DNA of 36,136 nt. Origin: an uncultured Prevotellaceae bacterium. Its GTDB lineage: Bacteria; Bacteroidota; Bacteroidia; Bacteroidales; Bacteroidaceae. The translations under genes were made by a program, and so were the position numbers. Below the pieces are notes generated by a model, which was not told where the DNA came from, made no database searches, and worked only from the letters and a program-made list of their open reading frames with translations. Shown one piece after another: positions 8,243 through 17,500 of the stretch. The DNA lies in assembly GCA_900318775.1 (NCBI GenBank), contig ONLY01000028.1, positions 1 through 36,136 of the forward strand, written 5' to 3'. Positions within the stretch are counted from its first letter, which is position 1, and each line of letters begins with the position of its first letter.

Positions 8243-11206
8243 ATGCTACGAACTTTGATTCATCGTCCCATTGCCGTGACCATGGTGCTGATAGCCCTTG
8301 TGGCTGTCGGCATCTTGGCATTGACGTACATACCTGTGTCGTTGATGCCAGAGATTGATATACCGAGAATCACTGTGCAGATGTCAAACCCAGGTGCTTC
8401 GGTGAGCGAGGTGGAGCAGCAGATGGTCACGCCCATGCGTTACCAGCTCTCGCAGGTGCTGCTTTTCATTGACGTGAACGAGAAGATTGACCGTGCCATG
8501 AATTCGATGCCGAAAGACATGGAACGTCCGAAAGTGGTGAAAGCGAGCGCGATGGATATTCCCGCATTTTATGTCGATGTGGTGGAGCAAGAGGGAAACA
8601 TTGCCTCATTGTCCAAACTGGTGCGCAATGTCATTGCCAAGCGCATTGAGCAGTTGCCGCAGACGGCGATGGTGGATTATAGCGGTACGGTGGGTACGGA
8701 ACTTCTGTGCATCCCTGACTTGAACAAACTGGAGTCGCTGGGACTGAGCACCCGCACGATAGAAGCAGCCATCAACGACAATAACATCGTGCTCGAAGCA
8801 CTCAGTGTGCGTGACGGCATCTACCGTTACAGCATCCATTTCGATTCGCAGATATTGGGCAAGGATGACATTGAAAACATCTATCTCCAACACGAGGGAC
8901 GAATGTTGCAGCTGAAAGACATCTGTGAGGTGGAGGAAAAGCCAGCCTTGAGGAACGGCATCGTGAGACACGACGGGAAGGATGCCATCACGCTGGCGGT
9001 CATCAAGCAGAATGACGCACAGATGGCAGACTTGCAGGAAAGCATGGAAGCACTGATAGAGGATCTGCACAAGGATTATCCCGATGTGGAGTTTTACATC
9101 ACACGTGACCAGACGCAGTTGCTGACTTACTCCATCAACAATCTGGAGTGGAATCTTATTCTTGGCGCTTTGCTGGCATGCGTGATTCTCTTTGTCTTTA
9201 ACGGAGGGTGGCGCACACCGCTGCTCATCATCATTTCCATTCCGCTTTCGCTGATTCTCACGTTGCTCTGCTTCTATGTGATGGGCATCTCCATCAATGT
9301 CATTTCCTTGTCGGGACTGATTCTGGGTGTGGGCATGATTGTCGATAATGCCATCATCGTGATTGACAACATCCGGCAACGGGGTGATGTCATCCGAGGG
9401 ACGAAGGAGGTGTTCATGCCCATGCTCAGTTCAGTGCTGACCACCTGTTCGGTGTTTATTCCGCTCATTTTCCTCAGCGGAACAGCAGGGGCTTTGTTTT
9501 ATGACCAAGCTATGGGCGTGACCATTGCCTTATTTGCTTCGTTGATAGTGGCGGTGATAGTGGTGCCGGTGTATTACTATAACCTTAACCATCACGTTAA
9601 CGATAACCCTAACCATAACCAAAACTGTCAACTCTCAACTGTCAACTCTCAACTTTTATTGAAGGTCTATGAACCAGCCATGCGGTGGACATTGCGGCAT
9701 GCCAAATGGTGTTTTGGGGGCGCAGGGCTTGCCTTGGTGACAATTATCATACTGTTTCCATTCATTCAGAAGGAACGGATGCCTCAGATGGAACAAGAGG
9801 ATGCCATGATGACAGTGGATTGGAATGCGGGCATTTCAGCAGAAGAGAATAACCGGAGGATTCAAGAACTGATGAATGTGGTGAAACCAAGCCTTGAAAC
9901 CAACACAACTATGGTGGGTGCACAGGAGTTCATTCTCTCGCACACCAAAGACATTACAGGCAGTGAGGCTGTGGTGTATCTGAAGGCACATACGCAAGAA
10001 GGGCTGGATTCCGTGAAGAATGCACTCTATCGCTATGTGGAGAAGCATGAACCAAAGGCGAAGGTGGAATTTGACATTTCGGGCAACCTCTACGACATCA
10101 TCTTCCAGACGGACAAGCCAGACTTGGAGATTCATTTGCAGAGGACAGAAGGTGGTCGACCTTCAGTAGCAGAAGCGAGGAAGTGGGTGGACAGCCTCAG
10201 ATGCCGTTTCCCGTTGGTGGAGATACCGCCTGTGGCGACAGAAGAAAATTTGCAATATACGGCTGACCCTGAGAGGCTGGCATATTATCATGTGACCTAT
10301 CAGCAGGTGTACGGGCGGTTGAAAGAACTGGTGGGCAGCAACAAGGTATATGAGATAGCCAATGGTGCCCAAAATGTGCCAGTTATCATTGGAGGACGTA
10401 ACCTCAACGATAATGCCAACGATAATCTCAATTGTCAAATATCGACAGAGGACGTGATGCAACAGGTTATCGTGAACAATGAAGGAGTGGAGATTCCGCT
10501 TTCTTATCTGATGGAAATGCATAGGGTGGAGAACTTCAAACGGCTCTGTGCAGGAGAAGAGGGCGAATATTATCCCATCACGATAGAGAAGGCATCGGAT
10601 GATGAGGTCAAGGAAATGGTGGCATATTGCCGTCAGTTGTCGACTCGCAATAATAAGGTACGATGCTCGTTCCATGGCAACTACTTCGATTCGATGGAGA
10701 TGATTCGCGAATTGGTAATGGTGCTCATTGTAGCTGTGCTATTGCTCTATTTCATTTTGGCGGCACAATTCGAGAACCTGCTCCAACCTGCCATCATCTT
10801 GACGGAAATTATCATAGATGTCAGCGTGGTGATGATGGTGCTGTGGATGACGGGTGAGTCTCTAAATATCATGTCCATGATTGGATTGGTGGTCATGAGT
10901 GGCATCATCATCAATGATTCCATCTTAAAAGTTGATACTATCAACAAGTTGTACCGTTCGGGTGTTCCATTGCTGAAAGCGGTCTGGACAGCTGGACATC
11001 GTCGACTGAAGCCCATTGTCATGACTTCGCTCACCACCATATTAGCGCTGTTGCCCTTCCTCCATAAGGGGGACATGGGATCTGCCATGCAGTTTCCGCT
11101 TTCATTGACCCTCATCATCGGCATGGCTGTGGGAACACTGGTCAGCCTGCTCTTTGTGCCACTGGTCTATTGGGTGGTATATGGAAGGTTAAAGTTTAGA
11201 GTTTAG
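8243..11206 (+). CDS. RND efflux permease, first of two, with PN1 shortened
   Basis: This is an inner membrane proton-driven RND permease of 987 residues (HAE1/AcrB-like). TM1 is at residues 10-32. The TM4 motif GLILGVGMIVDNAIIVIDN carries the Asp of the proton relay. The second half repeats the fold, with TM10/11 motif GIIINDSILKVD. In PN1 the text runs from TPMRYQLSQV straight to LLFIDVNEKIDRAMN at residue 72/73 (base 8459). About 30 residues that normally form beta strands there, present in the next gene, are missing. Two Asn-rich inserts, one after TM6 (bases 9581-9655) and one in the second porter domain (10399-10438), come from short tandem repeats. The last codons lie in a GTTTAGA repeat. 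The partner permease starts 4 bases later. The fold is certain; whether the shortened PN1 is functional is open. Confidence 0.88.
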   Translation: MLRTLIHRPIAVTMVLIALVAVGILALTYIPVSLMPEIDIPRITVQMSNPGASVSEVEQQMVTPMRYQLSQVLLFIDVNEKIDRAMNSMPKDMERPKVVKASAMDIPAFYVDVVEQEGNIASLSKLVRNVIAKRIEQLPQTAMVDYSGTVGTELLCIPDLNKLESLGLSTRTIEAAINDNNIVLEALSVRDGIYRYSIHFDSQILGKDDIENIYLQHEGRMLQLKDICEVEEKPALRNGIVRHDGKDAITLAVIKQNDAQMADLQESMEALIEDLHKDYPDVEFYITRDQTQLLTYSINNLEWNLILGALLACVILFVFNGGWRTPLLIIISIPLSLILTLLCFYVMGISINVISLSGLILGVGMIVDNAIIVIDNIRQRGDVIRGTKEVFMPMLSSVLTTCSVFIPLIFLSGTAGALFYDQAMGVTIALFASLIVAVIVVPVYYYNLNHHVNDNPNHNQNCQLSTVNSQLLLKVYEPAMRWTLRHAKWCFGGAGLALVTIIILFPFIQKERMPQMEQEDAMMTVDWNAGISAEENNRRIQELMNVVKPSLETNTTMVGAQEFILSHTKDITGSEAVVYLKAHTQEGLDSVKNALYRYVEKHEPKAKVEFDISGNLYDIIFQTDKPDLEIHLQRTEGGRPSVAEARKWVDSLRCRFPLVEIPPVATEENLQYTADPERLAYYHVTYQQVYGRLKELVGSNKVYEIANGAQNVPVIIGGRNLNDNANDNLNCQISTEDVMQQVIVNNEGVEIPLSYLMEMHRVENFKRLCAGEEGEYYPITIEKASDDEVKEMVAYCRQLSTRNNKVRCSFHGNYFDSMEMIRELVMVLIVAVLLLYFILAAQFENLLQPAIILTEIIIDVSVVMMVLWMTGESLNIMSMIGLVVMSGIIINDSILKVDTINKLYRSGVPLLKAVWTAGHRRLKPIVMTSLTTILALLPFLHKGDMGSAMQFPLSLTLIIGMAVGTLVSLLFVPLVYWVVYGRLKFRV
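9581..9655 (+). repeat. In-frame tandem phrases: hexamer CNNTAA run and AACTNTC 7-mer run
   Basis: Bases 9583-9620 are successive 6-base units of the form C-N-N-T-A/C-A, e.g. CCTTAA, CGTTAA, CGATAA, CCCTAA. Bases 9623-9650 are two perfect 14-base copies of AACTGTCAACTCTC, plus AACTT. The whole lies inside the first RND permease. It is translated as an Asn-every-second-residue segment followed by a duplicated-looking QLSTVNSQL, in a loop after TM6. Confidence 0.75.
10399..10438 (+). repeat. In-frame hexamer-period repeat in RND permease 1
   Basis: CAACGATAAT occurs exactly at 10405-10414 and 10417-10426 within a run of 6-base units ending in AA. The run encodes NLNDNANDNLN in a porter-domain loop. 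Unit form and phase match the run at 9583. Confidence 0.65.
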
Positions 11207-11209
11207 AGT
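11190..11209 (+). repeat. GTTTAGA tandem heptamer at the RND1/RND2 junction
   Basis: Two GTTTAGA units (11194-11207), preceded by a partial unit, contribute the final codons and the TAG stop of the first permease. The second permease starts immediately after. Confidence 0.5.
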
Positions 11210-11210
11210 G

Positions 11211-14200
11211 ATGAAACATTCATTTTCCATATTGTTGACGATGGGCATTCTAATGCTCATAGGTGTAGCAATGATTCCTCGATTGGACATTGCCGACAAG
11301 CCCCGTCCCCGACAAGGGAAGACGCTTACTGTGTCTTACAGTTGGAGGGGCGCTTCAGCAAAGGTCATTGAGCAAAATGTCACCTCACGCATAGAAGGGT
11401 TGGTTAGTTCTGTGAAGGGAGTGGAATCGGTGTCGTCCGAGTCCTATTTCGGTTCAGGGTATATCTCCATACAACTGAAGAAAGAAGCATCGGTGTCCAG
11501 TGTGAAGTTCGAGATAGCATCTTTGTTGAGGCAGGTGCGCGACAAGTTCCCCAAGGGCGTTTCCTATCCCGTCCTTTCTGGCGGTGAAGTCATTACCGGC
11601 AAATCGGATGATGAGAAAAACAAGCCGTTGCTGACTTACCTGATTCAGGCAGACATGACTGGAAGAGACATTCGGAAACTGGTGGAGAGGGAACTGAAGC
11701 CACGGTTGGAAAAAGAAGAGGGGGTAAGCAGAGTGGAGGTGACAGGCGGAACGGACTTTTACTTACAGATTTCTTATGATGCTGCACAGCTGTCTCTCTA
11801 TGGCATTACGGCATCAGACATTGAGGATGCCATACGGAATCAGTTAGGTCGTCAGGACATTGTTGGTGAGGTCATGCGCATGGACTCGAAAGGACTGCAG
11901 ACACGCACATCCCTTTTTCTCGGTGTGAATGCAGAAGACCTTCATTTGGAGGCCATCCCTATCAAGGCTGTTGACGGGAAAATCATCTATCTGAACAATC
12001 TCGCCACCTGTGAACAGAAGGAACGGAAGCCTGACAGTTATTACCGTGTGAACGGGATGAACACCGTCTATATGAATGTGTATGCAGAAGAAGATGTGAA
12101 TGTCAGCAGCGTGGCAAGCAGGGTGAAGGAGGTTGTTGACGCTAACGATAACGTGAACGTGTCCCGAAACGCTAACAGCTCTTCCCTAAACACGGGAGTT
12201 AGAGGGGGCACTAATCCTCAACTGACCCTGACTTATGACAGGGCAGAGGAACAGATGTCTGAATTTCACACACTGGTCGTCAGAAGCGGTTTGTCTCTGC
12301 TGCTTCTGCTGCTGTTTGTCTATCTGAGCAGAAGGGACTGGAAATATCTGTGCATCATTGCCACCACCTTATTTGCCAACATCCTGATGGCTGTGATTTT
12401 GTACTGGCTTTTCGATTTGCGGCTGCATCCGTTCTCGATGGCAGGCATCACGGTTTCACTTGGATTGATTATAGATTCCACTATAGTGATGGTGGACCAC
12501 TATAGTTATAGTCGAAATTATGGAGCCTTTCATGGCATTCTCGGTGCGATGCTCACCACAATAGGCTCGCTCGTCATCATCATTTGGCTGCCCGAATTCT
12601 TGAAGGACGACCTGTATGATTTCTCATGGATGGTCATCATCAATCTGGCGGTTGCCCTGTTGGTGGCAGCATTGTTCGCTCCAGCCTTGGTGAGCAGGCT
12701 GGACTATACAAGCAGGCAGGAAGGAAAGCCCCGGAATCTTCAGTTCGTGATGGGGTGGACATCTATTTACACAAAATACGTGCGATTCAGCCAGCACCGC
12801 ATCTGGAGATGGCCGCTCCTGCTGATGGTGGCAGGTCTTTTTGCCGGGTCACTCTACCTGTTCATAGATACGTTGGACAGCAATACCTATCGCCCAGAAC
12901 CCGAGGAAATGAAACTGCACATTCGAGGAAAGATGCCTCTTGGTGGCACGGCACAGCAGCTGAACGAGAAGGTGGAGGTGGTGGAGGCGTTTCTCTCCCA
13001 GTTCAAGGAAATCAAACGCTACGAGACCCATGTTGACAACTGGGGCGCCTCCGTCACCGTGGAATTTAAACCCGATGCGTTGCATACTGGATTCCCTTAT
13101 CTGCTGGAGAATAAGGCTATTGGGAAACTCATCACTATCGGAGGTGCGGATTGGAGCACTCATGGAGTGAGTGAGCGTGGATTCAGTAACTCTCTCAACC
13201 TGCAATACCGTGCCAACAGCATAGAGATAGCAGGTTATGATTATGACCGGCTTTATCGCTTTGCAGAAGACATTTGCCGTAAACTGAAAACCAATAACAG
13301 GGTGACAGACATTGCTATTGAAACTCTTGGACATGAGCATCAAGAAGATGAACTTTATATGGAATATGATCGACAGCGGCTATCGATTGACAGTGTGAGA
13401 GTGGAGGACATCTATGGTACATTGTCCAGCTTGTTGTCAGAACATCAACTGGGAAGCCAAGATCATGCCGGGCAGAAAATGGACATCGTGCTTTCACCCA
13501 AACAGTATGATGATTTCGACCTGTGGCAGCTGAAGAATTCCTACATCAAGGTGGCGAATAGGGAAGTGAAGGTCTCGGATCTTATGACCATAGGACGGAG
13601 AGAAGCCAAGAATTGTATCCCTCGTGAGAATCAGGAATACATCCTTAGTGTGGCTTTCAACGTGCTGGGTTCCTACACCTACACCAGCAAGTATATCAAA
13701 CAGGTGACAGAAGAATTCAATGCGAAGTTTCCTGTTGGCTTCCGTTGCCTGAATCGGACATATGGATGGTATGAGGATGACGGGACACAATATTGGCTCA
13801 TTGGACTTGTGGCGGTCATCATTTTCTTCATCTGTGCCATCCTGTTCGAAAGCCTCTATCAAGCTTTGGTCATCATTCTGCTCATACCCGTCTCAATGGT
13901 TGGCGTATTCTTGACCTATCACTTCAGTGGAACTGAATTTGGAACGGGAGGCTTCGCTTCGATGGTGTTGCTGTGTGGACTTACTGTCAATGCTGGCATC
14001 TATCTGATGAATGAGTATAATCATAACGGAAAAAGATTCATCAAGGCATACAATCATAAGATTATCCCCATCTTGCTGACCGTAGTCTCTACGATAGTAG
14101 GGCTCATCCCTTTCCTTATAGATGGAGCAAAAGAACGCTTCTGGTTCTCCTTCTCCATTGGCTCCATCAGCGGACTCGTATTCTCTCTTGTGACATTGGT

Positions 14201-14234
14201 GCTTGTCATGCCGCTGCTGATGAAAAAGAAATAG
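11211..14234 (+). CDS. RND efflux permease, second of two
   Basis: This is an RND permease of 1007 residues starting at ATG 11211, which directly follows an in-frame GTG at 11208. TM1 is MKHSFSILLTMGILMLIGVAMIP. Its PN1 is complete (EQNVTSRIEGLVSSVKGVESVSSESYFGSG), unlike the first permease. TM4 reads VSLGLIIDSTIVMVDH, with a single relay Asp, and TM10 reads LLCGLTVNAGIYLMNEYN, lacking the AcrB-type Lys. Tandem, dissimilar RND genes recall heteromeric MdtB-MdtC pumps, and the two probably assemble together with the adaptor and TolC-type channel. A loop before TM2 (bases 12139-12220) is Asn-rich and again derived from short repeats. The 3' end is followed by a spacer with a hairpin at 14330-14361. 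Confidence 0.88.
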   Translation: MKHSFSILLTMGILMLIGVAMIPRLDIADKPRPRQGKTLTVSYSWRGASAKVIEQNVTSRIEGLVSSVKGVESVSSESYFGSGYISIQLKKEASVSSVKFEIASLLRQVRDKFPKGVSYPVLSGGEVITGKSDDEKNKPLLTYLIQADMTGRDIRKLVERELKPRLEKEEGVSRVEVTGGTDFYLQISYDAAQLSLYGITASDIEDAIRNQLGRQDIVGEVMRMDSKGLQTRTSLFLGVNAEDLHLEAIPIKAVDGKIIYLNNLATCEQKERKPDSYYRVNGMNTVYMNVYAEEDVNVSSVASRVKEVVDANDNVNVSRNANSSSLNTGVRGGTNPQLTLTYDRAEEQMSEFHTLVVRSGLSLLLLLLFVYLSRRDWKYLCIIATTLFANILMAVILYWLFDLRLHPFSMAGITVSLGLIIDSTIVMVDHYSYSRNYGAFHGILGAMLTTIGSLVIIIWLPEFLKDDLYDFSWMVIINLAVALLVAALFAPALVSRLDYTSRQEGKPRNLQFVMGWTSIYTKYVRFSQHRIWRWPLLLMVAGLFAGSLYLFIDTLDSNTYRPEPEEMKLHIRGKMPLGGTAQQLNEKVEVVEAFLSQFKEIKRYETHVDNWGASVTVEFKPDALHTGFPYLLENKAIGKLITIGGADWSTHGVSERGFSNSLNLQYRANSIEIAGYDYDRLYRFAEDICRKLKTNNRVTDIAIETLGHEHQEDELYMEYDRQRLSIDSVRVEDIYGTLSSLLSEHQLGSQDHAGQKMDIVLSPKQYDDFDLWQLKNSYIKVANREVKVSDLMTIGRREAKNCIPRENQEYILSVAFNVLGSYTYTSKYIKQVTEEFNAKFPVGFRCLNRTYGWYEDDGTQYWLIGLVAVIIFFICAILFESLYQALVIILLIPVSMVGVFLTYHFSGTEFGTGGFASMVLLCGLTVNAGIYLMNEYNHNGKRFIKAYNHKIIPILLTVVSTIVGLIPFLIDGAKERFWFSFSIGSISGLVFSLVTLVLVMPLLMKKK
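12139..12180 (+). repeat. In-frame hexamer-period repeat in RND permease 2
   Basis: CGCTAA, CGATAA and CGTGAA follow one another from 12140, and a related GCTAAC recurs at 12171. They encode DANDNVNV, then RNANSSS. The next 40 bases contain a TTAGAGGG-type phrase. This is the same style of insert as in the first permease. Confidence 0.55.
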
Positions 14235-14329
14235 TGAAGTTATTTGTTTGAGAAAATAGTTTTATGATTTGGAATCATCCCCATGTGTAGCCATTCTAGT
14301 TACGCGGGGATTGAGGGGGCAAAAAGAGA

Positions 14330-14361
14330 AGGGGAGGAACCATTTGTATGATTCCTCCCCT
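14330..14361 (-). terminator. Hairpin between converging RND2 and helicase genes
   Basis: AGGGGAGGAA (14330-14339) pairs perfectly with TTCCTCCCCT (14352-14361) over a 12-base loop. On the minus strand the stem is followed by TTCTCTTTTTGC, a T-rich tail, so it best fits a terminator for the AddA-like gene. It may also stop the efflux operon on the plus strand. Confidence 0.55.
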
Positions 14362-14460
14362 GAATCAAATAGGGACAGTTCATTGATTCACCATAATAAC
14401 TAAAAGTTGTGCCTGAGTCAATACTTATGATGAAATGTGAGAGGTGAAGACAATCATTAA

Positions 14461-14483
14461 CCGTGAACCTTGAACCATGAACC
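14461..14483 (+). repeat. Intergenic CCNTGAA heptamer repeat
   Basis: Three successive 7-base units CCGTGAA, CCTTGAA and CCATGAA, then CC, stand between the efflux operon and the AddA-like gene. Apart from this and the hairpin at 14330, the 274-base gap shows nothing else. Confidence 0.6.
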
Positions 14484-14508
14484 GAAAGTGGGTGAAAGGT
14501 GGGGCTTG

Positions 14509-17500
14509 TCAGGCTTCTACGACAATTTCGTCGAGGATGTACCAAAGGTAGGCTTTGATGTCTGTGTAGCCGATTTGGGTGAGAAGCTGCTTGTATTCTT
14601 CTACCTGTTGCAGGTTTTTGGTGGGAGGGATATAGGTACCGTCGGGAGCTTTACGCAGTACGTCTCGGGCGGTTTTGTAGTCGATGATGATGGCTTGCTG
14701 CCCGTTGACCACAACTCGGTCGGGACGGCGAGTGGCGGGTGACTGGTGCTCGAGGAAGAGGATGGCTCGCTCGTTGAGCACTTGCCAGTTGGGGGAGAAC
14801 CATTGTGGATGTTCTGGGGTGATGGTTTTGATGAGCCTGGTGACGGTGGCCTCGGCTTCCTGAGCGTCGAGCAGGGTGGTGAAGCAGCCTTTTGACTCGA
14901 GCAGCTGGATGGCGCGCGGCACGTCTTCGAGGGTGTGGATGTGCTCGAAGATGCTGTGGTAGAGGTTTCCGAGGCTGATGAGCCGGATGCGCTGGGCGTG
15001 CTGCTGCATGCCGGGCGTGTCTTCTGTCAGGAAGAGGTCTGACTCGTAGCTCTGGCGGAATTCTGCTGTGGACGGGCGAGAGATGTAGGAGACGGGCAGG
15101 GGGGTATAGTGTCCCTGCATGGGGTTGTCTTCTCTTTCTTCTTTCTTGCTGACGGAGGGGACGATGGCGCCGCTCTGATAGAGGGTGATGATGCCTTCCA
15201 GGTCTTGCTGCTGCATGCTGGGGGGCATAGCGTTGATGAGGAAAGACTGGGCACTGTCTATCTGTGGCGTCTCTTCGGGTGCGGGGGTGTGCATCGGGGC
15301 CTCTGCTTTGTTGCCGGTGAGGATGATGAGGTTGTGCTTGGCGCGTGTGAAGGCTACGTAGAGCACGTTGATGTTGTCCACGAGGGTGCGCAGTTCTTCC
15401 TCTCGCCTGTCTGCGGCGAAGATGCTGTCGTCTTTGGCTTTGCTGACGCTGATGGGCAGCAGCGGCACTTGGTTGTAGGGTGCCTGGCTGGGGATACACC
15501 ACATCACTTCCTTGTCTTTGGGCTTGATGGGCCATGAGCATGAGGGGATGATGACGGTGTGGAATTCGAGGCCTTTAGACTTGTGCATGGTCATGATGTG
15601 CACTCCGTCGGAGGCACCGTTGGGGATGGTTTTGTCGCAGAGTTTCTCGTCCCACACCTGGAGGAAGGTGCTGAGGTCAGCGGGGTGGTCTTCTGCATAT
15701 TGTGCCACAACGTCGGCGAAGAAGAGGAGGTAGGCGTCTTGCCCAGGCATTTCTTCGAGATGGAATATCTGGCTGATGTCTTCCACTTGCTCGGTGAGGG
15801 GCTTGTAGCGCATCTCATCGCAGGCTTGCTTGCTGAAGCTGTCGGGGATGGCTTGGGCATGATGCTCCAGAGTGGCCATATGCAGCTTGCTGGTGGGGTC
15901 GGCGAGCACTCGCAGGGCGCTGATGATGATGTTGACAGCGGATGATGCCCCGATTCTGAAAGCTTCGTCTGACACGACTTTGACTGCAAGCTCTTCTTGG
16001 TGGTCCTCGAAGTAGTCGCTGATGAGGGGCACTTCACGGTTGGTTCTCACCAGCACGGTGATGTCATTGGGTTGCACGCCTTGTTCGAGCAGGTCTTTGA
16101 CGGCTGCCTGAATGCGTTGGAGGGTTGCTTCTTCGTATAACTCAGATATGTCTTTGTCCCATTCCTCGGGCATGTTGTCTGGGTCGATGGCGTGGTAGTC
16201 AATGTTCTCCACGCGCACATAGCCAGCGTCAGAGTCTTTCTTCGCTATCTGCACCACGTCGTTGTAGGCGGTGAGCAGGGCGGGGCATTGTCCCTGCAGG
16301 ATGCTGACGGCACGGGTGAAGAGTTCGTTGTTGAATTCTACCACTCGCTTGGAGGAGCGGTAGTTGTACTGGGCGGGTATCGTTTCCATGTGGTTCCGCA
16401 GTTCTGTGTCTTGCTCGATGTTGTTCAGAATCTGCCAATCGGAGTTGCGGAAACGGTATATGCTTTGCTTTACGTCACCTACTATCAGACACGAACCGTC
16501 TGTTGATAGGCTATTGAGTATGAGTGGTTTGAAATTACCCCATTGAAGTACAGATGTATCTTGAAACTCGTCTATCATGATATGCTTGATGACGGTTCCA
16601 GTTTTCTCGTAGATGAAGGGGATGTCCTGGTTGTTGATGATATTGCGCAGGAAATTGGCTGTCTCGGAGAGGAGAAAACGGCTGCTGTTCTCGTTGAGTG
16701 TCTTGACTGTGCTGCTGATCTGGTTGAGCAGCATGAGTGAGTAGAGGTGCTGCCCGATGGCTGTGACGTTGTGGAGGTGGGCAACATAGTCGTCGTGGAG
16801 GTTGAAGAGCTGGCGCAGCATAGGCATGAGCTGGTTGTTCACTACGGGCTCAAAGGTGTCGCGGCTCTTGGAGGTTTTCTTGAACCATTTGTCAACGTTC
16901 TCGGTGTATTCCTCCACGGAGTCGGAGAATGTGCCCCGGCTCTGATTGTTGGGTTCTGTTATCTTGTAGTCACATACTTTATCGAGGAACGTGAGGATGG
17001 TCTTTGTGATGTCTTTGTCTGTGATGCCGCTGTCTGCTATTTGGTCTCTGAGGGCTTTCCCTTGCGCGATGACTGCATCTTTCTTCTGTGTCGCAAGGGA
17101 GCTGATGAGGGTACGGTACTGGAAGATGACCTTTGAATCTGTAATTTTCTTCCTGACATCTTCACCGTGAATGAGGTAGTTCTCCTTGAAGATGTTGCGT
17201 CCGAACTCCTTCACGGTGTCTTCCACTTGCCAGGAGCGGTTCTCGCGTATCTTTTCCTCGATGAATTCAATGATGGTGCGGAACTCGCTTGACCCTTCTT
17301 TCAGGTTCGTGATGATGTGGTCAACGGCGTCGCTCAGCACTTCGGAGTCGTCGAGCTCCACTTTCATCTTCACGGAGAGTTCGAGCTCGTTGGCTATCTC
17401 GCGCACGATGCCCTGAAAGAAGGAGTCTATCGTCTCGATGTGGAAACGGCTGTAGTCGTGAATGATGTTTTCCAGCGCTTCTTTGGCGCGTGCCTGCAGC

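Noticed and set aside
8606..9379. 257-residue minus-strand open frame
   Set aside because: It is a shadow of the first RND permease, His/Gln-rich with no domain.
14651..15541. 296-residue Arg/His/Pro-rich minus-strand frame
   Set aside because: It is an out-of-frame shadow of the AddA-like gene with extreme composition.
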